Source: Ideonella sp. A 288 (lineage in GTDB: Bacteria > Pseudomonadota > Gammaproteobacteria > Burkholderiales > Burkholderiaceae_C). From it: a DNA stretch of 64,000 bases. The notes under the pieces are model-generated. The model saw nothing but the letters and a program-made list of their open reading frames with translations. It searched no databases and was not told the origin of the DNA. Location: NCBI RefSeq assembly GCF_002198735.1, contig NZ_MWLO01000139.1, forward strand, positions 1-64,000, written 5' to 3'. Positions 49,012 through 59,475 of the stretch are shown here, one piece after another. Position numbers and translations under genes: made by a program. Position 1 is the first letter of the stretch. Every line of letters starts with the position of its first letter.

Positions 49012-50681
49012 ATGCTGTGGAACTGCTAGAGCGCTTCGGCCCGCGCGAAGCGATGGACTACGACGTGGTCATCGTCGGCGGCGGCCCGGCGGGCCTGGCC
49101 ACCGCGATCCGCGTGAAGCAGCTCCACGCCGATGCGTCGGTGGTGGTGCTCGAGAAGGGAGCAGAGCCCGGCGCGCACATCCTCTCCGGCGCGGTGATGG
49201 ACCCGCGAGCCCTCACGGAACTGCTGCCGGATTGGAAGTCGCTGGGCGCCCCTCTGCTGCAGCCGGTGACGGGCGACGACGTGCTGTTCCTGTCCGAATT
49301 CGGCAGCCGCCGGGTGCCGGACTGGCTGGTGCCGCGCAACCTGCACAACGACGGCTGCTACATCGTGCAATTGGGCCATGTCGTGAAGTGGCTAGCCGAG
49401 CAGGCCGAGAGCCTCGGCGTGGAGATCTTCCCCGGCTTTGCCGCAGCCGAAGTGCTCTTCGACGAACAGGGCCGGGTCAAGGGTGTGGCCACGGGTCATC
49501 AGGGACTGGGCAAGGACGGCGAGCCAACGGCCAGCTTCCAGCTCGGCATGGAACTGCTCGGCCGCTATACCGTGTTCGCCGAAGGCGCACGAGGCCACCT
49601 CGGCCGCCAGCTGATCGAGCGGTTCAAGCTCGCCGAGGGGAAGGACCCGCAGAGCTTCGCGCTCGGGCTCAAGGAGTTGTGGGAGATCGACCAGGCGAAG
49701 GCACAGCCGGGCCTGGTCGTGCACACGGCCGGCTGGCCGATGACCGACGAGAGCTTCGGCGGCGGCTTTCTCTACCACCTGTCGGGCAATCTGGTCACCC
49801 TCGGCCTCGTGGTCGGCTTGGACTACTCGAACCCGTGGCTGAGCCCGTTCGAGGAATTCCAGCGCTGGAAGACCCAACCCGCGATCCGCGCCCACCTCGA
49901 AAGCGGCAAACGCATCGGCTACGGTGCGCGCGCCATCAACAACGGCACGCCACAGGCGCTTCCCAAGCTGGTGTTCCCCGGCGGCGCGCTGGTGGGCTGC
50001 GATGCCGGCTTCCTGAACGCCGCGCGCATCAAGGGCAGCCATGCAGCCATCAAGAGCGGCATGTTGTGCGCCGAAGCCATCGCGCCCGCGCTGGCGGCTG
50101 GTCGCTCGCACGACGAGTTGAGCGCGTTCCCCGCGGCGTTCGAAACGAGCTGGCTGAAGCGGGAACTCGACCAGCAGCGCAACTTCAAACTCTGGTTCAA
50201 GAAGGGCCCGCGCATCGGGCAAGTGATGACGGGTGTCGAGCAATGGCTGCTGCCGAAGCTGGGCGTCACCACACCGCCCTGGACACTGCACAACAGCCGG
50301 CCCGACCATCTGGCCCTGCGGCCGGCCGACGAGTGCGCCCGCATCGAGTACCCCAAGCCCGACGGCACGCTCAGCTTCGACCGCCTGAGTTCGGTGTTCG
50401 TCAGCAACACCAACCACGCCGAGGATCAGCCGGCGCACCTGACGCTGAAGGATGCGTCGGTGCCGCTCGCAGTGAACCTCGCCCGCTACGCCGGCCCGGA
50501 AAGCCGCTACTGCCCTGCCGGGGTCTACGAGTTCGTCTTGGGGGCTGACGGCCAAGAGCGACTGCAGATCAACGCCCAGAACTGCGTGCACTGCAAGACC
50601 TGCGACATCAAGGATCCGACGCAGAACATCGTGTGGGTCGCGCCCGAAGGCGGCGGCGGCCCCACCTACGCCGGCATGTGA
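49008..50681 (+). CDS. electron transfer flavoprotein-ubiquinone oxidoreductase
   Basis: 557 residues. The FAD-binding start DVVIVGGGPAGLATAIR, the ubiquinone/flavin regions, and the C-terminal [4Fe-4S] cysteines in YCPAGVYEF and NCVHCKTCDIKDP identify ETF-QO. It passes electrons from the ETF encoded just downstream into the quinone pool at the membrane. Including it gives the operon its own outlet for the three acyl-CoA dehydrogenases. Confidence 0.94.
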   Translation: MNAVELLERFGPREAMDYDVVIVGGGPAGLATAIRVKQLHADASVVVLEKGAEPGAHILSGAVMDPRALTELLPDWKSLGAPLLQPVTGDDVLFLSEFGSRRVPDWLVPRNLHNDGCYIVQLGHVVKWLAEQAESLGVEIFPGFAAAEVLFDEQGRVKGVATGHQGLGKDGEPTASFQLGMELLGRYTVFAEGARGHLGRQLIERFKLAEGKDPQSFALGLKELWEIDQAKAQPGLVVHTAGWPMTDESFGGGFLYHLSGNLVTLGLVVGLDYSNPWLSPFEEFQRWKTQPAIRAHLESGKRIGYGARAINNGTPQALPKLVFPGGALVGCDAGFLNAARIKGSHAAIKSGMLCAEAIAPALAAGRSHDELSAFPAAFETSWLKRELDQQRNFKLWFKKGPRIGQVMTGVEQWLLPKLGVTTPPWTLHNSRPDHLALRPADECARIEYPKPDGTLSFDRLSSVFVSNTNHAEDQPAHLTLKDASVPLAVNLARYAGPESRYCPAGVYEFVLGADGQERLQINAQNCVHCKTCDIKDPTQNIVWVAPEGGGGPTYAGM

Positions 50682-50697
50682 CTAGGAGCACACGACC

Positions 50698-51171
50698 ATG
50701 AACGAACTGGGCGGCTACGACGTCGAGGACCTTCGTCCCGGCATGCACGCGACCTACTCGAAGACGATCACCGAAGCCGACATCGTGCTGTTCGCCGGCG
50801 TGTCCGGCGACAACAACGCCGTGCACACCAACGAGGAGTTCGCGCAGACCACTGATTTCGGCGGGCGCATCGCGCACGGCTTCTTGACAGCGAGCGTGAT
50901 TTCCGCCGCCGTCGCGAACCGCCTGCCCGGTCCGGGCACGGTGTACCTCGGCCAGCAGCTGAAGTTCCGCGCGCCGGTGCGGCCGGGCGACACGGTGCAC
51001 GCCACGGTCAGCGTGGTGAGCATCGACGAGGCCAAGGCGCGCGCGGTACTGTCGACCACCTGCCGCGTTGGCGACACCGTCGTCATCGAGGGCGAGGCGA
51101 CGGTGATGACCACCTCCGTGACCCGCCGCCTGGCCCCGCGCGTCGCGCGCGAAGCGGTCGAAGCCAACTGA
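50698..51171 (+). CDS. MaoC-like (R)-specific enoyl-CoA hydratase
   Basis: 157 residues, with TAGGAG upstream. The hydratase-2 motif is seen as [13 protein letters not shown] (Asp and His catalytic pair), followed by GGRIAHGFL. Such enzymes hydrate enoyl-CoA to the (R)-3-hydroxy ester. The fused dehydrogenase downstream should need the (S)-form, so the role here is unclear; it may feed polyester synthesis or act on a different intermediate. Confidence 0.82.
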   Translation: MNELGGYDVEDLRPGMHATYSKTITEADIVLFAGVSGDNNAVHTNEEFAQTTDFGGRIAHGFLTASVISAAVANRLPGPGTVYLGQQLKFRAPVRPGDTVHATVSVVSIDEAKARAVLSTTCRVGDTVVIEGEATVMTTSVTRRLAPRVAREAVEAN

Positions 51172-51184
51172 AAGGACCCCTCCC

Positions 51185-51934
51185 ATGAAGATCCTCGTGC
51201 CCGTGAAGCGGGTGGTCGACTACAACGTCAAGGTGCGCGTCAAGAGTGACGGCACTGGCGTGGACATCGCCAACGTCAAGATGAGCATGAACCCCTTCGA
51301 CGAAATCGCCGTCGAAGAGGCCGTTCGCTTGAAGGAGAAGGGCGTGGCCACCGAGGTCATCGCCGTCTCCTGCGGCGTGACGCAATGCCAGGAGACGCTG
51401 CGCACCGCGATGGCCATCGGCGCCGACCGCGCCATCCTCGTCGAGACAAGCGAAGAACTGCAGCCGCTAGCCGTGGCCAAGCTGCTCCAGGCGCTGGTCG
51501 ACAAGGAGCAGCCCGGGCTGATCATCCTGGGCAAGCAGGCGATCGACGACGACTGCAACCAGACCGGCCAGATGCTCGCCGCCCTGGCCGGCCTGCCGCA
51601 GGCCACCTTCGCGAGCAAGGTCGAGGTGACCGACGGCAAGGTCCAGGTCACGCGCGAGATCGACGGCGGCCTGGAGACGTTGTCGATGGCGATGCCGGCG
51701 GTGGTTACCACCGACCTGCGCCTGAATGAGCCGCGCTACGTGACGCTGCCCAACATCATGAAGGCCAAGAAGAAGCCGCTCGAGATCGTCAAGCCGACAG
51801 ATCTCGGCGTGGACGTCACGCCGCGCATCAAGACCCTCAAGGTCAGCGAGCCGCCCAAGCGCGGCGCCGGCATCAAGGTGCCCGACGTGTCGACCCTGGT
51901 GAACAAGCTGAAGACCGAAGCGAAGGTGATCTGA
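51185..51934 (+). CDS. etfB: electron transfer flavoprotein beta subunit
   Basis: 249 residues. The start [20 protein letters not shown], the AMP-binding-region stretch [20 protein letters not shown] and the recognition-loop segment [22 protein letters not shown]-like region (here [20 protein letters not shown]) are family hallmarks. With EtfA it accepts electrons from acyl-CoA dehydrogenases. Confidence 0.96.
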   Translation: MKILVPVKRVVDYNVKVRVKSDGTGVDIANVKMSMNPFDEIAVEEAVRLKEKGVATEVIAVSCGVTQCQETLRTAMAIGADRAILVETSEELQPLAVAKLLQALVDKEQPGLIILGKQAIDDDCNQTGQMLAALAGLPQATFASKVEVTDGKVQVTREIDGGLETLSMAMPAVVTTDLRLNEPRYVTLPNIMKAKKKPLEIVKPTDLGVDVTPRIKTLKVSEPPKRGAGIKVPDVSTLVNKLKTEAKVI

Positions 51935-51936
51935 CC

Positions 51937-52881
51937 ATGGCCGCACTCGTCATTGCCGAACACGACAACGCCCTCATCAAGGGCGCCACCCTCAACACCG
52001 TCACCGCTGCGCTGGCATGTGGCGGCGACGTGCACGTGCTCATCGCCGGCACCAACGCGGCGGGCGCCGCGCAGGCCGCCGCTCAGATCACCGGCGTCTC
52101 GAAGGTGCTGCATGCCGACGCCCCCGGCCTCGACCACGGTTTGGCCGAGAACGTGGCAGCGCAGGTCGTCGCTCTTGTTCGACATGAGGCCAAGGGCTAC
52201 AGCCACCTGCTTTTCCCGGCCACCGCGGCGGGCAAGAACGTGGCGCCGCGTGTGGCCGCGCTGCTCGACGTCGCCCAGATCAGCGACGCCACCAAGGTCA
52301 TCAGCGCCGACACCTTCGAGCGCCCGATCTACGCCGGCAACGCCATCGCCACCGTGCAGAGCAGCGACGCGATCAAGGTCATCACCGTGCGCACGACCGG
52401 CTTCGACGCCGCGGCGGCCACAGGCGGCAGTGCCCAGGTCGAGGCGCTGGCGGCGGTTGCCGATGCCGGCACCTCCGCCTTCATGAGCAGCGAGATCGCC
52501 AAGAGCGACCGGCCCGAGCTGACGGCGGCCAAGATCATCGTCAGCGGCGGCCGTGCGATGGGCAGCAGCGACAAGTTCAACGAGGTGCTGACGCCGCTGG
52601 CCGACAAGCTCGGCGCGGCGCTGGGCGCCAGCCGCGCCGCGGTGGACGCCGGCTACGCCCCGAACGACTGGCAGGTCGGCCAGACCGGGAAGATCGTCGC
52701 GCCGAGCCTGTACATCGCCTGCGGCATCAGCGGCGCGATCCAGCACCTGGCCGGCATGAAGGACAGCAAGGTGATCGTTGCGATCAACAAGGACGCCGAG
52801 GCGCCGATCTTCAGCGTGGCGGACTACGGCCTGGAGGCCGATCTGTTCGCTGCGGTGCCCGAGCTTGTGAGCAGCCTGTGA
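51937..52881 (+). CDS. etfA: electron transfer flavoprotein alpha subunit
   Basis: 314 residues, 2 nt after the etfB stop. The C-terminal FAD domain ([57 protein letters not shown]) is complete. It forms the FAD-carrying half of ETF. The stop overlaps the next GTG start. Confidence 0.96.
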   Translation: MAALVIAEHDNALIKGATLNTVTAALACGGDVHVLIAGTNAAGAAQAAAQITGVSKVLHADAPGLDHGLAENVAAQVVALVRHEAKGYSHLLFPATAAGKNVAPRVAALLDVAQISDATKVISADTFERPIYAGNAIATVQSSDAIKVITVRTTGFDAAAATGGSAQVEALAAVADAGTSAFMSSEIAKSDRPELTAAKIIVSGGRAMGSSDKFNEVLTPLADKLGAALGASRAAVDAGYAPNDWQVGQTGKIVAPSLYIACGISGAIQHLAGMKDSKVIVAINKDAEAPIFSVADYGLEADLFAAVPELVSSL

Positions 52882-53915
52882 AGGCGGCATACCTCACCGG
52901 TCATGGCGGCAACGAGGTCGTTGCCGTTGGCGAACGTCCGCGACCGGAACGACGGCCCGGCGATGTGCTGGTCCGCCTGCGCGCGGCGACCGTCAACCGC
53001 GTCGACCTCTACATGCGCGACAGCGGGGCCGGCATCACCCACGCGCTGCCCTTGATCATGGGGCTCGACGGCGCCGGCGTAGTCGAGGAGATCGATGCTG
53101 ACGAGCGGGCGCTGAGTGTCGGCCAGAGCGTCGTGCTTCACCCCGGCATTGGCTGCGGTCGCTGCGAGTTCTGCCTGCGGGGCCGCGACACGCTCTGCAC
53201 GTCGATGCGCCTGCTGGGCGAGCACCGCGATGGCACCTTCGCCGAGTTCGTCAGCCTGCCAGCGCGCAACGTCTTTGCGATTCCCGAAGGCCTGAGCTTC
53301 GGCGAGGCGGCCGCCCTCGGGGTCAACCACATCACCGCATGGGGCATGCTGCACGGCAAGGCGCGCATCCAGCCGTGGGAGACGGTGCTGATCTTCGGCA
53401 TCGGTGGCGGCGTGTCGCTGGCCGCGTTGCAGCTGGCAAGGCTGGCCGGCGCACGCGTGCTCGTCACATCGCGGGACCCGGCCAAGCTGGAACGCGCGCT
53501 GTCGCTCGGCGCCGACGCCGCGATCGATGGTCGTGGCGACGTCGTTCGGCAGGTCATGGCCGCCACCGACGGCCGCGGCGCCGATGTCGTGATCGAGAAC
53601 GTCGGTGCCGCCGTGTGGACCTCGGCGATGAAGTCGCTGGTGCGCGGCGGCCGCCTGGTGACCTGCGGCGCAACGACCGGCGACCAGCCGCCGGCCGACA
53701 TCCGCCGCATCTTCATCCGGCAACTGCAGATCCTTGGCTCGACGATGGGCGACCTCGGTGAGTTCCGCGACCTGGTCGCGCTCGTGCAGCGCAGCGGCCT
53801 GAAGCCGGTGATCGACAGCGAATACGCGCTGGACGAGGTGCACGCTGCGCTCGACCGCCTGGCGTCTGGTCAGCAGTTCGGCAAGGTGGTGATCAAGATC
53901 GGAAGCGGTTCATGA
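52878..53915 (+). CDS. MDR-family oxidoreductase with structural but no catalytic zinc site
   Basis: 345 residues from a GTG at 52878 that overlaps the etfA stop. Structural zinc cysteines are present (CGRCEFCLRGRDTLC). At the catalytic zinc positions the usual Cys and the GHE motif are replaced (NRVDLYM; GLDGAG). The NAD(P) fold FGIGGGVSLAALQLARLAG is intact. It could be a quinone-type or enoyl-CoA-type reductase. Translational coupling on both sides suggests it works with the beta-oxidation enzymes. Confidence 0.78.
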   Translation: MKAAYLTGHGGNEVVAVGERPRPERRPGDVLVRLRAATVNRVDLYMRDSGAGITHALPLIMGLDGAGVVEEIDADERALSVGQSVVLHPGIGCGRCEFCLRGRDTLCTSMRLLGEHRDGTFAEFVSLPARNVFAIPEGLSFGEAAALGVNHITAWGMLHGKARIQPWETVLIFGIGGGVSLAALQLARLAGARVLVTSRDPAKLERALSLGADAAIDGRGDVVRQVMAATDGRGADVVIENVGAAVWTSAMKSLVRGGRLVTCGATTGDQPPADIRRIFIRQLQILGSTMGDLGEFRDLVALVQRSGLKPVIDSEYALDEVHAALDRLASGQQFGKVVIKIGSGS

Positions 53916-55981
53916 GTTCCATTCGCAGTGTCGTTCGTCAAGAGGCGATCGGCCCGGTCCTGCTGATCACCATCGATCATCCGCCAATCAACGCCACGTC
54001 GCACACCGTGCGTGCAGGCCTGGTCTCGGCAGTCGACGAGCTCAGCCGCCGCCCCGACCTCGCCGCGGCGGTGCTGATCGGCGCCGGCAGCACCTTCATT
54101 GCGGGTGCAGACATCCGCGAGTTCGGGCAACCGGCGTTGGAACCGTCGCTGCCGGCGGTGATGGCGGCGATCGAAGCCTGTCCCAAGCCGGTCGTCGCCG
54201 CGCTGCACGGTTCGGCCCTCGGCGGTGGCCTCGAAGTCGCGCTGGCCTGCGATGCACGCATCGCGCTGAAGGGCACCAGCCTCGGTCTGCCTGAGGTGAC
54301 GCTGGGCGTCGTGCCAGGTGCGGGTGGCACGCAGAGGCTGCCGCGCCGCGTCGGCCTCGTGCGCGGAATCGAGATGGTCGGGCGTGGCGAGCGCATCTCC
54401 GCAAATGAGGCCCTGAAGCTGCGCCTGCTCGACGCCGTCGTGGAGAGCGAGCTGCAGACCCAGGCGATCGCGCTGGCGACCCGTCTGGACGGCCGCAAGT
54501 GCCGCATCCGCGACGAAGCCGTCCCGCCGACCGACGAGCAGGTCGTCGACCAGGCGGCCCAGGCCGTCGCAAAGGCCGGCAAGCGGCGCCCTGCCGTGCT
54601 GGCGGCGATCGAGCTGGTGCGCGATGCGGCCCGCCTCCCCTTCGACGAGGGCCTGGCGAAGGAGCGCGCGTGCTTCCTCAAACTGCGCGATTCCACCGAG
54701 GCTGCGGCTTTGCGGTACCAGTTCTTTGCCGAGCGCGAAGCCACGCGCCTGCCGCGTGAGCTGAACGCGCAGCCGCGCCTGTTGAAGACCGTCGCGGTGA
54801 TTGGTGCGGGCACCATGGGCAGCGGCATCGCCATCGCCGCGCTTGACGCCGGCATCACCGTGATCCTGCTTGAGCAGGACCCCGAGGCGCTGCAACGCGG
54901 GCGCGAGCGCGTCGCCGATCATTACCGCCAGCGTGTCGCGGCCGGCAAGCTGGAGGCCACGCAGGCGTCGGCCACTGAAGCGCGCTTGTCGACATCGCTC
55001 GACTGGGCCTTGCTCGCCCAGGCGGACCTCGTGATCGAGGCGGTTTTCGAGGATCTGGCGGTCAAGCAGGAGGTCTTCCGCCGCATCGACACGCATGCGC
55101 GCCCGGGGGCGGTGCTGGCCACCAACACCTCGTATCTGGACGTCGATGCCATCGCGCAGGGGACGAACCGCCCGCAGGACGTGCTCGGCCTGCATTTCTT
55201 CAGCCCGGCGAACGTGATGAAGCTGCTGGAGGTGGTGCGCGGCGCGCAGACGGCACCCGATGTGCTAGCCACCGGCAACGCGCTCGGCAAGGCGCTGCGC
55301 AAGATGCCGGTGCTGTGCGGCAATCGCTTCGGCTTTATCGGCAACCGCATCTACAACGCCTACCGCATGCAGTGCGAGTTCATGCTCGAGGACGGCGCGT
55401 GGCCAGAGGACGTGGACCGCGCGCTCGAAGGCTTCGGCTTCGCGATGGGCCCGTTCGCGGTGGCCGATCTGTCGGGACTGGATATCGCCTGGCGCATGCG
55501 CCGGGCGCGCGCCGCGATGCGCGATCCCCGCGAGCGCTACGTCCCGGTGCTCGACCGCCTGTGCGAACAGGGGCGGCTGGGTCGCAAGGCGGACCGTGGC
55601 TACTACCTGTACGACAACGGCAAGCAGGTCCGCACGACAGATGCTGATGTGCGCGCAGTGATCGAGCAGGCCTCGGCCGAGCGCGGGATCACGCGGCGCG
55701 CGCTGGCCGCTGACGAGATCGTCCGGCGTGCCCTGGCGGCCATGGTCAACGAGGCGGCGCTGCTGCTCGCCGAAGGTGTGGCCCAGCGCGCCGGCGACAT
55801 CGACGTCGTGCTGGTGCAGGGCTACGGCTTCCCGCGCTGGGAGGGCGGACCGGTGTTCTGGGCGCGCCAGCAGAATCGCGCCTCGCTCGATGCCGAGATG
55901 CTGCGCCTGGGCGATGCCGTGGGCTTCGGCTTCGTCGGCGGCGACCTGTCGAGGCTGCTCGAGGTTCCTGCCCCCGCCTGA
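53912..55981 (+). CDS. fused enoyl-CoA hydratase/3-hydroxyacyl-CoA dehydrogenase (FadB/PimF-like)
   Basis: 689 residues; its ATG overlaps the previous stop as ATGA. Residues 1-190 are a crotonase domain with both catalytic glutamates (GGGLEVALACD; LPEVTLGVVPGAGGTQRLP). From about residue 292 comes the NAD-binding domain (VAVIGAGTMGSGIAIAAL), then HFFSPANVMKLLEVV and two C-terminal helical domains. It carries out the hydration and oxidation steps of pimeloyl-CoA beta-oxidation, as PimF does in R. palustris. Confidence 0.9.
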   Translation: MSSIRSVVRQEAIGPVLLITIDHPPINATSHTVRAGLVSAVDELSRRPDLAAAVLIGAGSTFIAGADIREFGQPALEPSLPAVMAAIEACPKPVVAALHGSALGGGLEVALACDARIALKGTSLGLPEVTLGVVPGAGGTQRLPRRVGLVRGIEMVGRGERISANEALKLRLLDAVVESELQTQAIALATRLDGRKCRIRDEAVPPTDEQVVDQAAQAVAKAGKRRPAVLAAIELVRDAARLPFDEGLAKERACFLKLRDSTEAAALRYQFFAEREATRLPRELNAQPRLLKTVAVIGAGTMGSGIAIAALDAGITVILLEQDPEALQRGRERVADHYRQRVAAGKLEATQASATEARLSTSLDWALLAQADLVIEAVFEDLAVKQEVFRRIDTHARPGAVLATNTSYLDVDAIAQGTNRPQDVLGLHFFSPANVMKLLEVVRGAQTAPDVLATGNALGKALRKMPVLCGNRFGFIGNRIYNAYRMQCEFMLEDGAWPEDVDRALEGFGFAMGPFAVADLSGLDIAWRMRRARAAMRDPRERYVPVLDRLCEQGRLGRKADRGYYLYDNGKQVRTTDADVRAVIEQASAERGITRRALAADEIVRRALAAMVNEAALLLAEGVAQRAGDIDVVLVQGYGFPRWEGGPVFWARQQNRASLDAEMLRLGDAVGFGFVGGDLSRLLEVPAPA

Positions 55982-55982
55982 T

Positions 55983-56111
55983 CCAAAGACCGTTCAAGAC
56001 ATCGTAGGCCTGACTCACAAGCAGGCCTACGAAGCGATCTACCTGCTGGCTGTGGTGACGCCGATCCTCACCAACGTGCTGGCCATCGTCGTCGCCATGG
56101 CGATCAACTGA
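55983..56111 (+). pseudogene. C-terminal remnant of a membrane protein
   Basis: Immediately after the FadB-like stop, a 42-codon frame without any start codon encodes KQAYEAIYLLAVVTPILTNV followed by LAIVVAMAIN and a stop. The sequence looks like the last membrane helix of a transporter. It runs out of the preceding gene in a different frame, so it cannot be translated as such. It is best read as the stub left by deletion of a transporter gene; the family is not identified. Confidence 0.45.
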
Positions 56112-56123
56112 CCAAGGACCATC

Positions 56124-57307
<1,184 letters not shown>

Positions 57308-57372
57308 CGCGTGTCTGTGCCAGCGCACAGGCGGTCTACGATCCGGACTTCAGCATTTCAGGTTACTTCACG

Positions 57373-58026
57373 ATGGCAGGCAGCGCGCCCTGGGTGTTGA
57401 GTCAGGTTCAGGTGGTCGCTGAGGCCATTGCCACCGTCGCCTTTGCACTCTCGGGCGTCATCGAGGGAGCGCGAAAGCGGCTTGATGCAGTCGGCATCTG
57501 CGTGGTCGGCGGCCTGGCCGCATTCGGTGGCGGCACGGTTCGCGACGTGATCCTGGACCGTCGCCCCCTATTCTGGGTCCAGCATGCCGGCTGGCTGTGG
57601 GCTTTGCTGGCCTTGTGCATTGCCGCGATGATCTTCATGCGGGCACGCCATCTCGAACCGACAGAACGTGCGATGCAGTGGCCTGACGCGATCGGCCTGG
57701 GTCTCTTCACCGCGAGTGGTACCCAAATAGCGCTTGACGGTGGAATGCCCACAATCGTCGCCGTTCTTCTTGGCATGGTGACTGCTGTGTTCGGAGGGGT
57801 GTTGCGCGATGTCGTCTGTAACGAGATACCGCGCGCCTTCAATGATCATCGGCCCTATGCGATTTGTTCCTTTGCCGGTGGATGGGTGTTGGTTGCGGCG
57901 CAATCAGTTGCCATGCCCGGTTGGGTCGCGCTCACCGTCGCTGCCTTGGTGACGACTGGTTTGCGCGCCGCTGCGGTCAGGTGGAATTGGCACCTGCCGG
58001 CATGGCAGGCATCTCGAGGTCGCTGA
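57373..58026 (+). CDS. UPF0126/TRIC-like membrane protein, copy 2
   Basis: 217 residues from the ATG at 57373. FALSGVIEGARKRLDAVG, GLAAFGGGTVRDVILDRRP and GMVTAVFGGVLRDVVCNEIP are shared nearly unchanged with the copy at 36783-37466. The copies differ mainly in the last 40 residues. It follows the thiolase by 65 nt. The role in this operon, if any, is unknown; flux of a counter-ion or metabolite is conceivable. Confidence 0.84.
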   Translation: MAGSAPWVLSQVQVVAEAIATVAFALSGVIEGARKRLDAVGICVVGGLAAFGGGTVRDVILDRRPLFWVQHAGWLWALLALCIAAMIFMRARHLEPTERAMQWPDAIGLGLFTASGTQIALDGGMPTIVAVLLGMVTAVFGGVLRDVVCNEIPRAFNDHRPYAICSFAGGWVLVAAQSVAMPGWVALTVAALVTTGLRAAAVRWNWHLPAWQASRGR

Positions 58027-58604
58027 GCGTTGCTCGGAGGACATGGTTCCGCTTTGGGCTTGCACGAAGGACTGCGTTGGGTCGCGAAGAGCCGATCGCC
58101 TTGGCGGGTAGGAGTCGTTCGGCCCCTCGCCTGGGCCATCGTTATTGAGTGGCCGCTGCTGAGGGTGCAGCGGTCGGTCGCCTCGCAAGACGACGAATGG
58201 CAGGTTCCGACGGCGGCTGTCATTGGGCCGCAAAACCTGACCGGCTGCAGTCAGTCTCTACCGGGCGCACTGACTCTTAGCCAGTTTTCCTTAGCCCGGC
58301 TGGTCCTGGGGCCCCGACGTACCAATCAGAGCCACGGGCAGGGGCGGCACAACTGCAGTCTTGGAAGCGTCTGTTCTATATGGGGTGGGTAAGGGGTTTC
58401 GGCAACGTGGTTCCCGTAAGTTGTTGTCGGAATTTGAATCTCGGAAGACTCCTTCTCCGCCAGCAGGCGCCCGGTTCGCAGGACGTTCGCGGATCGGGGT
58501 GCACAGACAAAGGCCACCCTCGGGTGGCCTTTTTCCTGGGTGGTGCGTTGTCCGATGCTGGGAGCTTGGCCCCGGTGCGGCACCGGCGACACGCGGCCGG
58601 CGCT
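58027..58604. other. 578-nt spacer between CHC operon and signalling cluster
   Basis: No supported gene was found between these convergent units. The first 300 nt have a slightly lower GC content and look like old intergenic sequence. One strong stem-loop lies near the right end (58511-58534). Confidence 0.5.
58511..58534 (+). terminator. intrinsic terminator between convergent units
   Basis: AGGCCACC (58511-58518), loop CTCG, GGTGGCCT (58523-58530), then a run of five T (58530-58534). It is preceded by AAA, so it could also work weakly for leftward transcripts ending after 58605. Confidence 0.82.
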
Positions 58605-59405
58605 TCACGGCGCCAGCACCGCCCGGATCTCGCGCAGCAGCAGGTCCGAATCGATCGGCCGCCGAACGTAGCGCACGGCACCGAGGGCCAGGCCGCGCGT
58701 GCGCGACTCGGTGTCCCAGTGGGTGGACGACAGGAACAGCACCGGGATGTGCCGCAGGGCCGGGTCGGCCTTCAGCGCGGTGATGAACTCGAAGCCGTCG
58801 CCTTGCGCCATGCCCACGTCGGAGAGGATGAGCTGAGGCAGGCGTTCGCGCGCCAGCGCCAGGGCATCATCCATCGTGGTGGCCGTCAGCACCTCGTAGC
58901 CATGCGGTTCGAGCAACCCGCGTTTCAGCTCGAGGTTGATCCGCGTGTCGTCGAGCGCCAGCACCGTGGCCAGCCGCGGGCGAGGCACGGTGGCGGCCGG
59001 CACCGCGGGCGGTACCGATGTCTGGCCGACCCGGTCGCCATCGGGCAAGTGGCGCCGGATCAGCGCGATGAAGCCCGTCGGGTCGATCGGTTTGGAGATG
59101 TAGCCGTCGAACCCGCGGCCGAGGATGCGGTCGTCGTCGCCGGTCATGGCAGATGCGGTCAGCGCCACCAGCGGCACGCCCCGCAGTGCGTCCACCTCGC
59201 GCAACTGACGCACCACCTCGAAGCCATCGATGCCGGGCAATTGAAGGTCGCACAACACCAGATCCGGCCGCTCGGCGCAGGCCATCGCCACGCCGGATTC
59301 GCCGTCGAACGCGGTCAGTGCGCGGCAGCCGGATGATTTCAACAGGTACACCACCAACTCGGCGTTGGCCAGGTTGTCCTCGATGACCAGCACGCACGGC
59401 TTCAT
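58605..59405 (-). CDS. double-receiver response regulator
   Basis: 266 residues from the ATG at 59405; upstream ATG (59417) and GTG (59429) starts are possible. Receiver 1 (CVLVIEDNLANAELVVYLL; CDLQLPGIDGFEVV; KPID) has a full phosphorylation site. Receiver 2 (VLALDDTRINLELKRGLLE; LSDVGMAQGDGFEF) has the acceptor aspartate, but the conserved lysine is replaced (VRRPID). No output domain is present. It follows the histidine kinase gene, so it likely takes phosphate from it and relays it to a partner. Confidence 0.87.
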   Translation of the reverse strand: MKPCVLVIEDNLANAELVVYLLKSSGCRALTAFDGESGVAMACAERPDLVLCDLQLPGIDGFEVVRQLREVDALRGVPLVALTASAMTGDDDRILGRGFDGYISKPIDPTGFIALIRRHLPDGDRVGQTSVPPAVPAATVPRPRLATVLALDDTRINLELKRGLLEPHGYEVLTATTMDDALALARERLPQLILSDVGMAQGDGFEFITALKADPALRHIPVLFLSSTHWDTESRTRGLALGAVRYVRRPIDSDLLLREIRAVLAP

Positions 59406-59475
59406 GGCGCCAGGCATGCCCCCGCCCACGCTCGGCCGGACCGCGCGACGGCGGCCCTGCGGGGCGTCCAGGGCG

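Noticed and set aside
58440-58480. Segment ending CTTCTCCGCCA that resembles the 3' end of a tRNA-Ser
   Set aside because: No matching acceptor, D-arm or anticodon arm could be folded upstream. At most it is a chance match or a tiny relic.
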